Source: DASZQL01 sp964391865
Lineage (GTDB): Bacteria > Planctomycetota > Phycisphaerae > Phycisphaerales > UBA1924
Length of the DNA stretch: 64,000 nucleotides
Direction: 5' to 3'
NCBI GenBank assembly: GCA_964391865.1
Contig: CAYMNQ010000006.1
Coordinates: 186,001 to 250,000 of the forward strand
Under the pieces are notes generated by a model. It had not been told where the DNA came from. It saw only the letters and a program-made list of their open reading frames with translations, and ran no database searches. Both the position numbers and the translations under genes were made by a program. Shown here piece by piece: positions 16,064 through 24,949 of the stretch; within the stretch, counting starts at the first letter, position 1; each line of letters begins with the position of its first letter.

Positions 16064-16456
16064 TCAACCTCGGATCGGCTCCGACGTCGCCCCGAACGCC
16101 TCGGCGAAGTCGAAGACGCCCGTGAAATCGTCGAGACTGTCCTCATCCGACTTGCGCATCACGCCTGTCTCGACCAGGATGAACACGATGCGCCCGAAAT
16201 CTTCGGTGCGCCGGATGTTCCACGACTCGAGCACGGTCCGCGCGAGGAACCCGAATTGCTTGAGCGCGAAGTCGCGCAGGCCCATGCAGAGCTGCTGACC
16301 CGAAACATGCCGCGGTGAATCGTCGTCGGTGTCGTCGCCGTGGAGTTGCTCGACGGTGTGCCGCAGCCCGCACTGCACGAAGACGAAGGCTTCGGGCGGA
16401 TAGCCGCTGGCTCTCGAACGCACCCGGTCCCAGATCAGATCGCCGCAGGAACTCAC
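16064..16456 (-). CDS. Minf_1886 family protein (Planctomycetes/Verrucomicrobia-restricted)
   Basis: Conserved protein of 130 residues without known function. The segments YPPEAFVFVQ, HVSGQQLCMGLRDFALKQFG and IRRTEDFGRIVF match the Minf_1886 family, which is described only from Planctomycetes and Verrucomicrobia. It is probably cytoplasmic, with no signal peptide or membrane segment. GTG at 16456 is chosen because GGAG stands 8 nt upstream; GTG at 16462 is the alternative. It converges with the HPr gene across 111 bp with no clear terminator. Confidence 0.8.
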   Translation of the reverse strand: MSSCGDLIWDRVRSRASGYPPEAFVFVQCGLRHTVEQLHGDDTDDDSPRHVSGQQLCMGLRDFALKQFGFLARTVLESWNIRRTEDFGRIVFILVETGVMRKSDEDSLDDFTGVFDFAEAFGATSEPIRG

Positions 16457-16616
16457 GCGCACTTCTCCACACGACCAGCGCCCACGAGACGCCTACAGAC
16501 CCACATCGCGCCGGAATGCTAGCGGGCCGGCCGCGTCAAGCCAACCGGTGCGAGGACAAGTTTTTTCGGCCCGCCGGCCCCGGCGCATGAATCAACCGGC
16601 GCTGAAGGGTTCGCCC

Positions 16617-17255
16617 TTACCTGCTGACATGCGGGTTTCCGTCGATGAAGAACCGGAGCGGTCGGCTGGCCCACTCGCCCGCCGATTCCACCCCGATCCG
16701 CGCGGTCACCGCGATTCTTGCGCGAGCGGGCGGATCAACCTCAGCGACATACAGCCGGTCGGACGCCGTAAGGTCGAGCATGTTCAGTCGCCGATCGATA
16801 TCGAACGCCTGGCAGAGCCGGGCAGGGCCCGACGCGAGGTCGATGGGGCGGATCAGCCTCGGTGCCTTGGGGAACGAGCGCCGCCGGGCGAGCATCGCGT
16901 CGATGCCTTCGAGGGGTTCGAGCGCCCGGATCAGCACCGCGACGGGTTCGTCGATCTCACCGCTGACGATATTGAAACAGTGGTGCATGCCGTAGGTGAA
17001 GTAGACGTACGCGGTGCCCGCGCCGCGGTACATCGCTTCAGTGCGCTCGGTGCGCCGCCCGCCGTAACTGTGGGCGGCCCGGTCCTTCACGCCCAGGTAC
17101 GCCTCCGTTTCGACGATGCGCCCGACGAGGCGCGTGCCGTCGTCGAGGATGCGCACGAGGAGCTGCCCGAGCAGCGCGGGGGCGAGATGTTGGGATGGTT
17201 GACGGAAGTCGGCTCGACTCCAACGATGGAGCCTTGTCGAATTGCCGAGCGTCAT
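16617..17255 (-). CDS. DNA-3-methyladenine glycosylase (AAG/MPG family)
   Basis: Base-excision repair enzyme of 212 residues that removes alkylated purines. The family motifs are all present: LLVRI then GRIVETEAYLG (catalytic glutamate region), DRAAHSYGGRR, GTAYVYFTYGMHHCFN and the substrate-pocket stretch LASGPARLCQAF. The AAG family is eukaryotic-like in fold but widespread in bacteria. Its start codon overlaps the end of the upstream amidohydrolase gene by 4 bp, so the two are co-translated, though no functional link is obvious. Confidence 0.93.
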   Translation of the reverse strand: MTLGNSTRLHRWSRADFRQPSQHLAPALLGQLLVRILDDGTRLVGRIVETEAYLGVKDRAAHSYGGRRTERTEAMYRGAGTAYVYFTYGMHHCFNIVSGEIDEPVAVLIRALEPLEGIDAMLARRRSFPKAPRLIRPIDLASGPARLCQAFDIDRRLNMLDLTASDRLYVAEVDPPARARIAVTARIGVESAGEWASRPLRFFIDGNPHVSR

Positions 17256-18580
17256 TGCGGCACATCCGGCAACAACAACGTGGGCGGCACGCGCGAGCTG
17301 AACGCCGCGGTCAGTGCGTCGCCGCCCTCTGACACACCATCGAGTTCAACCATCGCCAGCCCGGCGATCACCCGCGGCGATTCGCTCGGCGACAGCATGA
17401 ACATCGACGGATCAAGCCCCAGCGCCCACGCTCCGTTCAGCGTGATCAGGCGCAGCAACAAGAAGGCATCGCGCTCGCCGCGCTCGAACAGCCGCCGTGC
17501 ATCGTCCCACGGCGTGATGCGATCTGCTTCATTCGCCGGCAGATTGATGATCGAATCCGTCCCGAGTGCGACGTTGATCCCGGCGGCGAGCAGGTCTTTC
17601 CATCGGTGCGGGCCGAGCGTGGAATCGTGCCCGAAGTACTCCCACGCGCGCGGGCAGAACACGACCGATGTGCCCGTGTGTGAGAGGGCTTCGATTTCCA
17701 GATCGGTGATCGCGTTGACATGCGCCGCGAGAAACGTGCCCGACATCAGCGGCCCGACCAGATGCGTCACCGGCGGCTTCCCCCGACCGAACGCCGACGC
17801 CGCTTCATCGCTCCACAACCCCAGCCCTTCAAGAAACCCGCGCAGCGGGCCGGCAGCGTCGTTGGTGAACTTGACTTCGTCCGCCGTCTCGGAGAGGTGC
17901 GTCGCGAGCGGCACGCCGAGTTGACGCTGCAGCCGAGTTGCGGCGCGGTACAGGTCCATCCCCGCCGAGTACGGCGCGTGCGGCTGCAGCCCGAGGCGCA
18001 CGCCCGCGGCATCCAGCGCGGGCGCCTCAGGCCCGGCGCACAGTTGCTCCATCGCGCCGATGCTCGCCGCCTGCCGAGCACCGAGCCCGAAGAACTCGGA
18101 GAACGACACGCCGATCATGGGCGAAGCGCGGAGCGCATCGAGCGGCTCGCGTCGCGCGTTGCCCGCGATGTCGCCGACCGCGACCACCCCGCCGCGTACG
18201 CTCCGCCGGATGCCCTCGTCGCACGAGGAGCGAACGCCGTCGTCCATCTCGTGCCGAGCGCGCCGGACCAAGTCGATCCAGCCGACGAAACCGCCGCCGC
18301 GATCGAACGGGCGCGGGCCGAGGGAGGTGAGGTCAAGGTGCGCGTGGGCGTTGACCAACCCCGGCAGCAGGACGCCGTTCGGCCGATGAATTCGCTCCGC
18401 CGCGGGGGCTGCAGGGTGCCGAGCGACGGATTCCGGAGTGCCGCTGGCGAGCAGGCGGATCTCGGGCGATTTCCCACCGGCCGAGTGGTCGAGCTCGGCG
18501 AGAACCGCCCCTGGTCGGGCTTCCCAGCCGGTGGCGTCCGCCGCGACGGCGGCTTCAAAAAGCCTCAGTTCCTTGCTCAT
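17252..18580 (-). CDS. Amidohydrolase-family deaminase (cytosine/aminofutalosine deaminase-like)
   Basis: Metal-dependent hydrolase of 442 residues, cytoplasmic. The metal ligands are H79 and H81 in NAHAHLDLT, a further histidine in QPHAPYS and THLSET, and the aspartate in ALGTDSI. This set and the length point to the subfamily of chlorohydrolase, guanine/cytosine deaminase and aminodeoxyfutalosine deaminase. In planctomycetes a futalosine-pathway role is possible, but no menaquinone gene is near. It diverges from the OmpA-type lipoprotein gene across 141 bp. Confidence 0.85.
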   Translation of the reverse strand: MSKELRLFEAAVAADATGWEARPGAVLAELDHSAGGKSPEIRLLASGTPESVARHPAAPAAERIHRPNGVLLPGLVNAHAHLDLTSLGPRPFDRGGGFVGWIDLVRRARHEMDDGVRSSCDEGIRRSVRGGVVAVGDIAGNARREPLDALRASPMIGVSFSEFFGLGARQAASIGAMEQLCAGPEAPALDAAGVRLGLQPHAPYSAGMDLYRAATRLQRQLGVPLATHLSETADEVKFTNDAAGPLRGFLEGLGLWSDEAASAFGRGKPPVTHLVGPLMSGTFLAAHVNAITDLEIEALSHTGTSVVFCPRAWEYFGHDSTLGPHRWKDLLAAGINVALGTDSIINLPANEADRITPWDDARRLFERGERDAFLLLRLITLNGAWALGLDPSMFMLSPSESPRVIAGLAMVELDGVSEGGDALTAAFSSRVPPTLLLPDVPQ

Positions 18581-18721
18581 GCGCTCCCGTTCGGCTGGCC
18601 GATAATCCTAGAGTTCCGTCCCCGGCGGGCCGGACTTTGCGGTATTGTTATCGGCCCGGACCTACGGTACCACTCCGGGACGGGCGTTCGCCCCTTCAGC
18701 CTTCAACCGAGGAACTGTCCC

Positions 18722-19567
18722 ATGCTCACGATTCGTCGTTCTCTTCTCGCGCTGGCGTTCGCCGGGTTCGCCCTCGGCGGGTGCGTCGATCAGTCCAAGT
18801 ATGACGCCGCCATCGAAACCGCGCAGACCAGCACTGCCCGCAACGAGTCGCTCGTGCAGGACAAGCAGGGGCTCGAGTCGATGGCGGAGCGCAAGCAGGC
18901 CCGCATCAACGAGCTCGAAGCCGAGGTCGGCTCGCTCCGCGACCTGAACGGGCAGCTCGTCAGCCAGATCGATTCGATCCGCGCATCGCAGGACTCGCTC
19001 GAAAATCGTCTGAAGAACGTCCGCGGCGGGTGGCTCGATGCCGCGACCGATCAGGCGCTCGCCGACCTCGCGGCACAGTACCCCGACCTCATTTCCTACG
19101 ACGCCGAGCGCGGGTTGGTCCGCTTCATGAGCGACTTCACCTTCCGCTCCGGCTCCGCGGACCTTAGCCCCAGCGCGAGCGCCGGCCTGCAGAAGCTCGC
19201 GTCCATCGTCAGCGCCACTGCCGGGGCGGCGTACGACCTCCGCGTCGTGGGTCACACCGACAGCCAGCAGCCCTCGCGCAGCAAGGCGCGATTCCCGACG
19301 AACCGCCACCTCTCCGCCGCCCGCGCGATCTCGGTCGAAGAGGCGCTGGTCCGCTTCGGCGTGCCGGGTTCCCGCGTTGAAGTGGTCGGCTGGGGCGAGT
19401 ACCGCCCGGTGGTCGCCAATTCCGCCAACGGCAACACGCCGCAGAACCGCCGCGTGGATATCTACTTCGTTCCAAGCAGCGGCGGCGCCCCGATGACCAG
19501 CGACGCCGCCCCCGCGCCGCGCAGCGCGCCCGCCCAGCCACGCCGCGAAGAGATGCCGCTGAAGTAA
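18722..19567 (+). CDS. OmpA-family lipoprotein with coiled coil
   Basis: Envelope lipoprotein of 281 residues. The signal peptide ends in the lipobox ALGGC (Cys 21). Residues 25-100 form a heptad-rich coiled coil with many Q, E and S, and residues 120-260 an OmpA/Pal peptidoglycan-binding domain (DLRVVGHTDSQQP, LSAARAISVEEAL, GWGEYRPV, NRRVDIYF). The C-terminal tail is proline/alanine-rich. It probably tethers the outer membrane to peptidoglycan. ATG at 18722 with GAGG 9 nt upstream. A rho-independent terminator follows. Confidence 0.92.
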   Translation: MLTIRRSLLALAFAGFALGGCVDQSKYDAAIETAQTSTARNESLVQDKQGLESMAERKQARINELEAEVGSLRDLNGQLVSQIDSIRASQDSLENRLKNVRGGWLDAATDQALADLAAQYPDLISYDAERGLVRFMSDFTFRSGSADLSPSASAGLQKLASIVSATAGAAYDLRVVGHTDSQQPSRSKARFPTNRHLSAARAISVEEALVRFGVPGSRVEVVGWGEYRPVVANSANGNTPQNRRVDIYFVPSSGGAPMTSDAAPAPRSAPAQPRREEMPLK

Positions 19568-19596
19568 GCCTCAGATTCAGGAGAACCGAAGATCAA

Positions 19597-19627
19597 AGGA
19601 GCTTGGCTTTCAGCCCGGCTCCTTTTT
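19597..19627 (+). terminator. Intrinsic terminator after the OmpA-family gene
   Basis: AGGAGC (19597-19602) pairs with GCTCCT, an inner GGCT/AGCC adds four pairs, and the loop is TTC. Five T residues follow (19623-19627). It ends the gene 30 bp upstream and separates it from the MlaE gene. Confidence 0.8.
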
Positions 19628-19699
19628 CATGGTGGGCAAAGGGTCGCTCACTCGCGCGTCGCGCCTCGTGGGTCTCCCCGACTCGCTACTCTTCCGGGC

Positions 19700-20521
19700 A
19701 TGATCGGCCCGCTGGCCCAATTCGGCTTGTATGTTCAGGAACGCCTGGCGCGGACCGGTGTGTTCACGCAGTTCGTGCTCGCCACCCTCCGAGCGCTGTT
19801 GACATCCACGAAGAGCTGGTCCCGCTGGTCACGCTTCGGGCCGCAGCTCTACTCCATCGGCACGAAGTCGGTCCCGGTGCTCGCGATCACCGGCGCGTTC
19901 ATCGGTGCGATCCTGGCGATCGAGGGGTACGGGCAGTTCCGCTCGATCGGGCAGGAGCAGCGACTGGGCGGGGCGATCAGTGTGTCGATCGTCAAACAGA
20001 TCGGCCCCGTTCTGGCGGCGGTCATGCTTGCCGGGCGCGTGGGATGCTCGCTCACTGCTGAACTTGGCTCCATGAACGTCACCGAGCAGCTCAACGCGAT
20101 GCGCGTGATGGCGGCGGACCCGATCCGCGTGCTCGTCGCGCCGCGCGTCGCCGCGTGCGTCGTCATGATTCCGATCCTCACCATCGCGTCCAACATCTGC
20201 GGCATCGCGGGCGGGTGGGTGATCGGCGTTCCCGTCTACGGCATCAACAACGACCGCTATTGGGAATACACCGCGTCATTCGCCGACTATCGCGATATCA
20301 CCGACGGCTTGATCAAGTCGCTCTTCTTCGGTGCCGCGATCGGGCTGATCTCATGCTACAAGGGCTTCCATTGCCGACCCGGCGCGCAGGGCGTGGGGCG
20401 GGCAACCACCGAAGCCTTCGTGACCAGCTTTGTCGCGATCATCCTGCTGAACTTGGTTTTGGCGAAGTTCCTCAACGACCTGCACATGGCGGGCGAGGGC
20501 TTCACGCCGTTCTTTTCGTGA
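19700..20521 (+). CDS. MlaE-family ABC transporter permease
   Basis: Inner-membrane permease of 273 residues of the MlaE/YrbE type, which works in phospholipid or lipid transport between membranes. About five or six hydrophobic helices are visible, with the family segments GRVGCSLTAELGSMNVTEQL and DLIKSLFFGAAIG-like YRDITDGLIKS. Its usual partners, the ATPase MlaF and the MCE protein MlaD, are not in the window, so it is an orphan here. The ATG at 19700 gives a normal length. A terminator lies upstream, so it needs its own promoter. Confidence 0.88.
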   Translation: MIGPLAQFGLYVQERLARTGVFTQFVLATLRALLTSTKSWSRWSRFGPQLYSIGTKSVPVLAITGAFIGAILAIEGYGQFRSIGQEQRLGGAISVSIVKQIGPVLAAVMLAGRVGCSLTAELGSMNVTEQLNAMRVMAADPIRVLVAPRVAACVVMIPILTIASNICGIAGGWVIGVPVYGINNDRYWEYTASFADYRDITDGLIKSLFFGAAIGLISCYKGFHCRPGAQGVGRATTEAFVTSFVAIILLNLVLAKFLNDLHMAGEGFTPFFS

Positions 20522-20571
20522 GCCCTCAGATCGCGGCGAGAGCAGCATCACTTCAAGAACAACGCGAACCA

Positions 20572-20672
20572 GCCACAGATGACCCAGATCAGCCCAGATC
20601 AAGACAAGTCATTTTGTCTCTTCACAGAGAACTGAAGCGAAATCATCTGGGTCCATCTGAGCCAACTGTGGC
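20572..20672. repeat. Inverted repeat of the 'CACAGATG-CCCAGAT' type
   Basis: GCCACAGATGACCCAGAT (from 20572) recurs in inverted form as ATCTGGGTCCATCT...CTGTGGC (to 20672) about 60 bp away, with a few mismatches and a small insertion. It lies between convergent genes. The motif resembles a dispersed intergenic repeat type I recall from planctomycete genomes. Confidence 0.55.
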
Positions 20673-20717
20673 CGATCTTGTGCAGTATCACATCGCCAGG
20701 ACTGAACACCATTGGCC

Positions 20718-21698
20718 CTATCGGCAGGACACGCCCCAGTTGTTGATGACGACCGCGAGGTCTTCGAGGCCCACCGTGCCGTTGCCCGACACATCGCCCA
20801 ACGTCCCCGGCGCGACGGTGAACGACCAATTGGTGATCATCAACGCGACATCGGAGAGCCCGACGGAGCCGTCGCCGTCGGCGTCACCGGGGCACGAGGG
20901 CGTCGCGGCGCCGAACAGAATGAACGGGAATTCCTGCGGCAGGTCCGCCGCCGACGCGGGCTTGCCCGTGTCGATCACGTCCGCCCATTGCCCGCCGGTG
21001 GGAGTGGTCTTGAACTGGCGCGCGTTCGCGCCGGGCGTGCTCCGCGCGCCCGCGATCGTGACCGCCGGAGTGAACGCTTCGCGCGAGGCGTCGGCCGTGG
21101 TGTATTGCCAGTCGAGCCAGTAGGTGCCCGGCGCGAGCTGGATGTTGCCGAGGGTGACGCGCGTTTCACGGATGGGCTTCGACTCATCCGGTGCAGCGGG
21201 GAGTGGCAGCGCCACACTGTTGAACACCCGGCGCAGGTTGGTGAGCGACGTCGAGGTCATGCGGTTCGTCGTCGCATCGCCGAAGACCACCGCGCTGCCC
21301 ACCTCGCCGGGGCGACCGTCCCAGATCCGCACATTGACAGCGGAAAAAGGCGAGCCGGCATCGATCGTGCCCGACTGATACGCAAAGATGGCCGCCTCGT
21401 CGAGCCGCCACCCGCCGGCAGGGACGGTGAAGTCATCGGCGAATCGGTACGCGCCCATGGTGCCCGTGAGGTGGCTGCTGAACCCCGCGACGGCGTTAGC
21501 GCCGCCTGTGCCATCGGATTGCAGTTCGCTCCACATGGCGCCGCCCGGCGCGGTGACACCGCTGGCGGTGGTGGAGCTGCCGCCGAGCGCGGGTGCCGCC
21601 GGGTTGGCGCTGCCGTTGCTGAAGAGCGGCATGCCGAGCGCAGAGCCCGCGAGCAGCGCGGGGAGCATGAAGAGAACGGGGGTGAATCGCGTGCGCAT
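20718..21698 (-). CDS. Secreted protein with C-terminal dockerin-like repeats
   Basis: Exported protein of 326 residues with a clear signal peptide (MRTRFTPVLFMLPALLAG). The body is beta-rich and of no family I know. The last 60 residues hold two calcium-loop repeats, GDADGDGSVGLSDVALMI and GDVSGNGTVGLEDLAVVI, each ending in NW, the layout of type I-like dockerins; cysteines flank the pair. It may anchor the protein to the cell surface or a scaffold. It starts 12 bp after the DUF1501 stop. Confidence 0.8.
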   Translation of the reverse strand: MRTRFTPVLFMLPALLAGSALGMPLFSNGSANPAAPALGGSSTTASGVTAPGGAMWSELQSDGTGGANAVAGFSSHLTGTMGAYRFADDFTVPAGGWRLDEAAIFAYQSGTIDAGSPFSAVNVRIWDGRPGEVGSAVVFGDATTNRMTSTSLTNLRRVFNSVALPLPAAPDESKPIRETRVTLGNIQLAPGTYWLDWQYTTADASREAFTPAVTIAGARSTPGANARQFKTTPTGGQWADVIDTGKPASAADLPQEFPFILFGAATPSCPGDADGDGSVGLSDVALMITNWSFTVAPGTLGDVSGNGTVGLEDLAVVINNWGVSCR

Positions 21699-21710
21699 GG
21701 TGTGTCGATC

Positions 21711-23000
21711 TCAGCAGGCGGCCGTCACGCCGCGGAAGGTCGGGGTGTAACCGGGGAAGACCGCGTTCACGTTGGTATTGCCCAGCCGGTTTTGGATCAC
21801 TTCGGAAAGGACATCGCGATAGTCGGTGGTGATGTGGAGGTCGAGGCCATGGTACAGGTTCTCAGGGGCCAGCCCGGGCCAATCGGCGAGGACGCGCCCG
21901 CCCATGATGCACTGCCCGAGCAGAAGCATGCAGTTGCCATAGCCGTGGTCGAGCCCGCCGCCGTTCTCATCGACACGCCGCCCGAACTCGGACATGACAA
22001 CGACGGTGACCCGGGGGTCCGGCCCGGCGAATAAGTCAGAGTAGAACGCGGCGAGCGCGTTGACGACCTGCGCAAGGAGCATGTCGAACGTGCCGCCGAA
22101 GGTGCCGTGCTGCGCGTGGGTATCCCACCCGCCGAGGTCGATCGCGATGGTCTCGACGCCCACCTGCGCCTTGATGAGCGCAGCGGCGGAGCGGAGCGCC
22201 AGCCCCATGCCGGTGAACCCGTAGTTCGCGCCGCCGGCCGGCGCGTAGCCGTTAATGTCCACGGTCTGCAGCAGGTTGAGCGTCTCGATCGAGTTGAGCG
22301 CGTTCGCGCGCAGCGGTTCAGCGGCTGCGTTGTGCATCGTGCTGAGCACCGCCTGCCGTGCCGAAGCGGTTGACGGCGAACCGGACAGCGTGAACGCGCC
22401 CGGGTTTGGAATGGGCAGCGACTTCGGGCCGCCCAGCAGCGACTGCTGCAGGTCCGCGCGGATGCCCAGCCCGCGCAGCGGGGCGACGGGATTGATGGGC
22501 CCGATCGACGCGAGGTGCCGCGCCATCCAGCCCGACGTAAGCGATTGTCCCGGCGCCGCGATCTCCATATCACGCTCGACTTCGAAGTGCGAGCGGTTGC
22601 CGCCCAGATACCCGGCGGCGTGGACCGCGAGCAGGTGCCCGTTGGTGTACGCGGGCATCAACGGCGCCATCGTCGGGTGGAACCCGAAGAAACCGTCGAG
22701 ATCGATCGCCGCGTTCGATGAGCCGCTCCCCGGTTGCGGGACCGCGAGCATCGGTCGAGCCGCGTAGTAGTCCGCCTCGCCGTGAGGCACGCACAGCGAC
22801 AGCCCGTCCATCCCGCCGCGCAGGAAGATCGTTACGAGCACGTCGCGCTGCGACGAGCGGTAGTCGCGTGCGAGGGCCACCTTTGGAAGCCACGCGGGCC
22901 CGATGGCAGCGAACGCGGCGGCGGCCCCGCTGGTCGCGAGAAACCGCCGACGTGAGAGTTGCTGGTATTCCGTGCAGCCGTGGCAGTCGGCGTGGGACAT
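21711..23000 (-). CDS. DUF1501 domain-containing protein, Tat-exported
   Basis: Protein of 429 residues in the DUF1501 family, abundant in planctomycetes and related to alkaline-phosphatase-fold sulfatases; function not established. A twin-arginine signal with SRRRFLATSG lies at residues 16-25. Conserved segments are IFLRGGMDGLS, SDLFAGPDPRVTVVVMSEFG and GGLDHGYGNCMLLLG. ATG at 23000 is preferred; an upstream start at 23057 would extend into a repeat. It follows DUF1800 as in other planctomycetes. Confidence 0.9.
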   Translation of the reverse strand: MSHADCHGCTEYQQLSRRRFLATSGAAAAFAAIGPAWLPKVALARDYRSSQRDVLVTIFLRGGMDGLSLCVPHGEADYYAARPMLAVPQPGSGSSNAAIDLDGFFGFHPTMAPLMPAYTNGHLLAVHAAGYLGGNRSHFEVERDMEIAAPGQSLTSGWMARHLASIGPINPVAPLRGLGIRADLQQSLLGGPKSLPIPNPGAFTLSGSPSTASARQAVLSTMHNAAAEPLRANALNSIETLNLLQTVDINGYAPAGGANYGFTGMGLALRSAAALIKAQVGVETIAIDLGGWDTHAQHGTFGGTFDMLLAQVVNALAAFYSDLFAGPDPRVTVVVMSEFGRRVDENGGGLDHGYGNCMLLLGQCIMGGRVLADWPGLAPENLYHGLDLHITTDYRDVLSEVIQNRLGNTNVNAVFPGYTPTFRGVTAAC

Positions 23001-23019
23001 GGTGGGGAGTTCCGGGAGA

Positions 23020-23100
23020 GACTTGAGTCGTGAGTCCTGAGACCTGAGTTCGAACAACCGAAGATCGGCTCAAGTCTCACGACTCAAGCCTCAGGTCTGA
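23020..23100. repeat. Inverted repeat of the 'GACTTGAGTCGTGAGTCCTGAG' type
   Basis: ACTTGAGTCGTGAGTCCTGA (from 23021) and its near-inverse CTCAAGTCTCACGACTCAAG (from 23069) flank about 20 bp between the DUF1800 and DUF1501 genes. The repeat is translatable as SQDSRLKS, a peptide I recall from planctomycete annotation. It could form a long hairpin in the DUF1800-DUF1501 transcript. Confidence 0.55.
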
Positions 23101-23101
23101 T

Positions 23102-24634
23102 TCAATACCATTGGAACGAGGGCGAGCAGATCGAGAGCGCCACCGCCTCGGCCCGGCGTTGAGAAGAACTCGGATCGATCGCGAGGTAGTCATGGATCGC
23201 GGTCTTGTCCACCGAGCCCATCTCGCCCGCGAAGAACTGCTGGTCGATGTGGTTCATCACCTGCTGCGCGGTGGTCTGCCCGCTCAGGAACCCGGCGAAA
23301 TCGACGCTCAGCCCCGGGATCGAACCGTCGACCATCTTGAACGCGAAGTTCCAGCGGTTGACAACCAGCCCCGTCCAGTGCGAGATCTTGTCGGGATAGC
23401 CGTTGGGAGGGCTCCAGTTGTAGGGGAGATGCCCGGCGGCGGACAGCAGCGCGCGCAGCCCGGCGGGGTCGGTCAGCGTGTGCGGCAGAACGCGCAGCGC
23501 CGACGCGACGAGGTGGAGCGGGCGCTTGAACTTCAGCGGTGCGTCGAACATCACGTTCGGGCGCAGAGCGGCGGCGACCATGTCGGGGATCCAGCCGGTG
23601 GAGTCGATGTAGATCTGGCTGACCTCGTCGATCACACCCTGCGGGGTGCCTTCGCCCACGAGCCACGTGCAGAGCTTCGTTGCAATGAAGCCAGCGGTGA
23701 TGGGGTGCGTGGCGATGCGCGCGACTGAATTGAAGCCGTCGGAATAGCCGCCGTTGGGCGGGATCGCCTGCCCGAGGAAGAACTTCGGGCCTTGATCGTG
23801 CAGCGCGTTGTTGTAGCGGAACGTCCCGCTGCCGGGGACCGCGCTCGGCGGGTCCATGCCCCATCCGGTGAGGCACCGCGCGAGCTCGATCACGTCCTGC
23901 TGCGTGTACCCGTTGTCGACGCCGAAGGAGTGCAGTTCGAGGAGTTCGCGCGCGTAGTTCTCATTCACCGCGCCGGCCACACTGTGGTCGTTGTCGAGGT
24001 ACGCGAGCATGCCCGGGCTGTTGGTGCTCGCGATCAGCATGTTGGCGAAAGAATTGAACGTGTACGCGCGGACGACCTGCCGGTCATCCACCGGCAGCAT
24101 GAAGATGCCGGGGTACTTATTGATGGAGATGTTGAAGTGATCGCGCCATAACTCGACCATCCGCTCGTAGAATTGCCGGCGGGTGTAGATCGAGCGCTCG
24201 ATCGCGGACTCGGCGAACCACTCAGCCAGGACGGCGGCGCCGTAGCCCGAGAGCTGCCACGGCGCGGAGTTCACGGTCGGATTGGTCGCTAAACGCGCGT
24301 CGAGCGCCGAGTCATCGATCGATTCGTAGTCGACGTGGTACGCGATGAACCCTTCGTAGCCGAGCGACTCGGCGAGCGCGTAGTCCGCTGGCGTCGGCCC
24401 GATGCACATCCGCCGAACCAGCTTGGGCAGCACGGCGCCCGGATCAACGTCGGCCGAGACTTGATTTGTCGGCGCGGCCTTCGTCGCCGACGCACCGGCA
24501 GCCCACAGCGCCGAAAGCGCCGCGAGCGGCTTCAGCATCGCTCGGCGGGACGGCATCGGCATCTCGGGCGCGACCCCGGCCCCGCCCGACAGCAACTCGG
24601 GTGACGGAAAATCAGCAGCTGGCTTCACGCGCAC
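23102..24634 (-). CDS. DUF1800 domain-containing protein
   Basis: Exported protein of 510 residues of the DUF1800 family, which is nearly always encoded next to DUF1501. A twin-arginine-like signal (PSRRAMLKPLAALSALWAAG) is at residues 28-47. The family core is visible: ELWRDHFNISINK, ENYARELLELHSFG, DVIELARCLTGWG. The role is unknown; the pair is often seen near cytochrome and surface-protein genes. The first 27 residues before the signal are poorly conserved, so a later start is possible. Confidence 0.9.
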   Translation of the reverse strand: MRVKPAADFPSPELLSGGAGVAPEMPMPSRRAMLKPLAALSALWAAGASATKAAPTNQVSADVDPGAVLPKLVRRMCIGPTPADYALAESLGYEGFIAYHVDYESIDDSALDARLATNPTVNSAPWQLSGYGAAVLAEWFAESAIERSIYTRRQFYERMVELWRDHFNISINKYPGIFMLPVDDRQVVRAYTFNSFANMLIASTNSPGMLAYLDNDHSVAGAVNENYARELLELHSFGVDNGYTQQDVIELARCLTGWGMDPPSAVPGSGTFRYNNALHDQGPKFFLGQAIPPNGGYSDGFNSVARIATHPITAGFIATKLCTWLVGEGTPQGVIDEVSQIYIDSTGWIPDMVAAALRPNVMFDAPLKFKRPLHLVASALRVLPHTLTDPAGLRALLSAAGHLPYNWSPPNGYPDKISHWTGLVVNRWNFAFKMVDGSIPGLSVDFAGFLSGQTTAQQVMNHIDQQFFAGEMGSVDKTAIHDYLAIDPSSSQRRAEAVALSICSPSFQWY

Positions 24635-24949
24635 TCTCCTAACCCCAAAAGGCGGACCACACTCCAGCCGAACCCCGCGCTCGACCCCAATGCCATATCT
24701 GGAAAGATACTCCCTCGGTGGGTCGAATCAAACGTTCTCGACCGAATTGAGCGGGGCATTTTCGGGCACCGGAGCGTGCATCCGATTCGCAGGTCACGAT
24801 TCGTGCGCACAACCGCGGACTTATCAGAAACCAGCAACCTCCCGAGCCGAAGTGAGATTGCGGGCAACGTCCGTTTGCTCCGTGTGCATCCGAGCGCTAC
24901 CCTTACAGGTATCATTCCAGGGTACCCTTGTTTCCGAGGAGGTTCAGCG

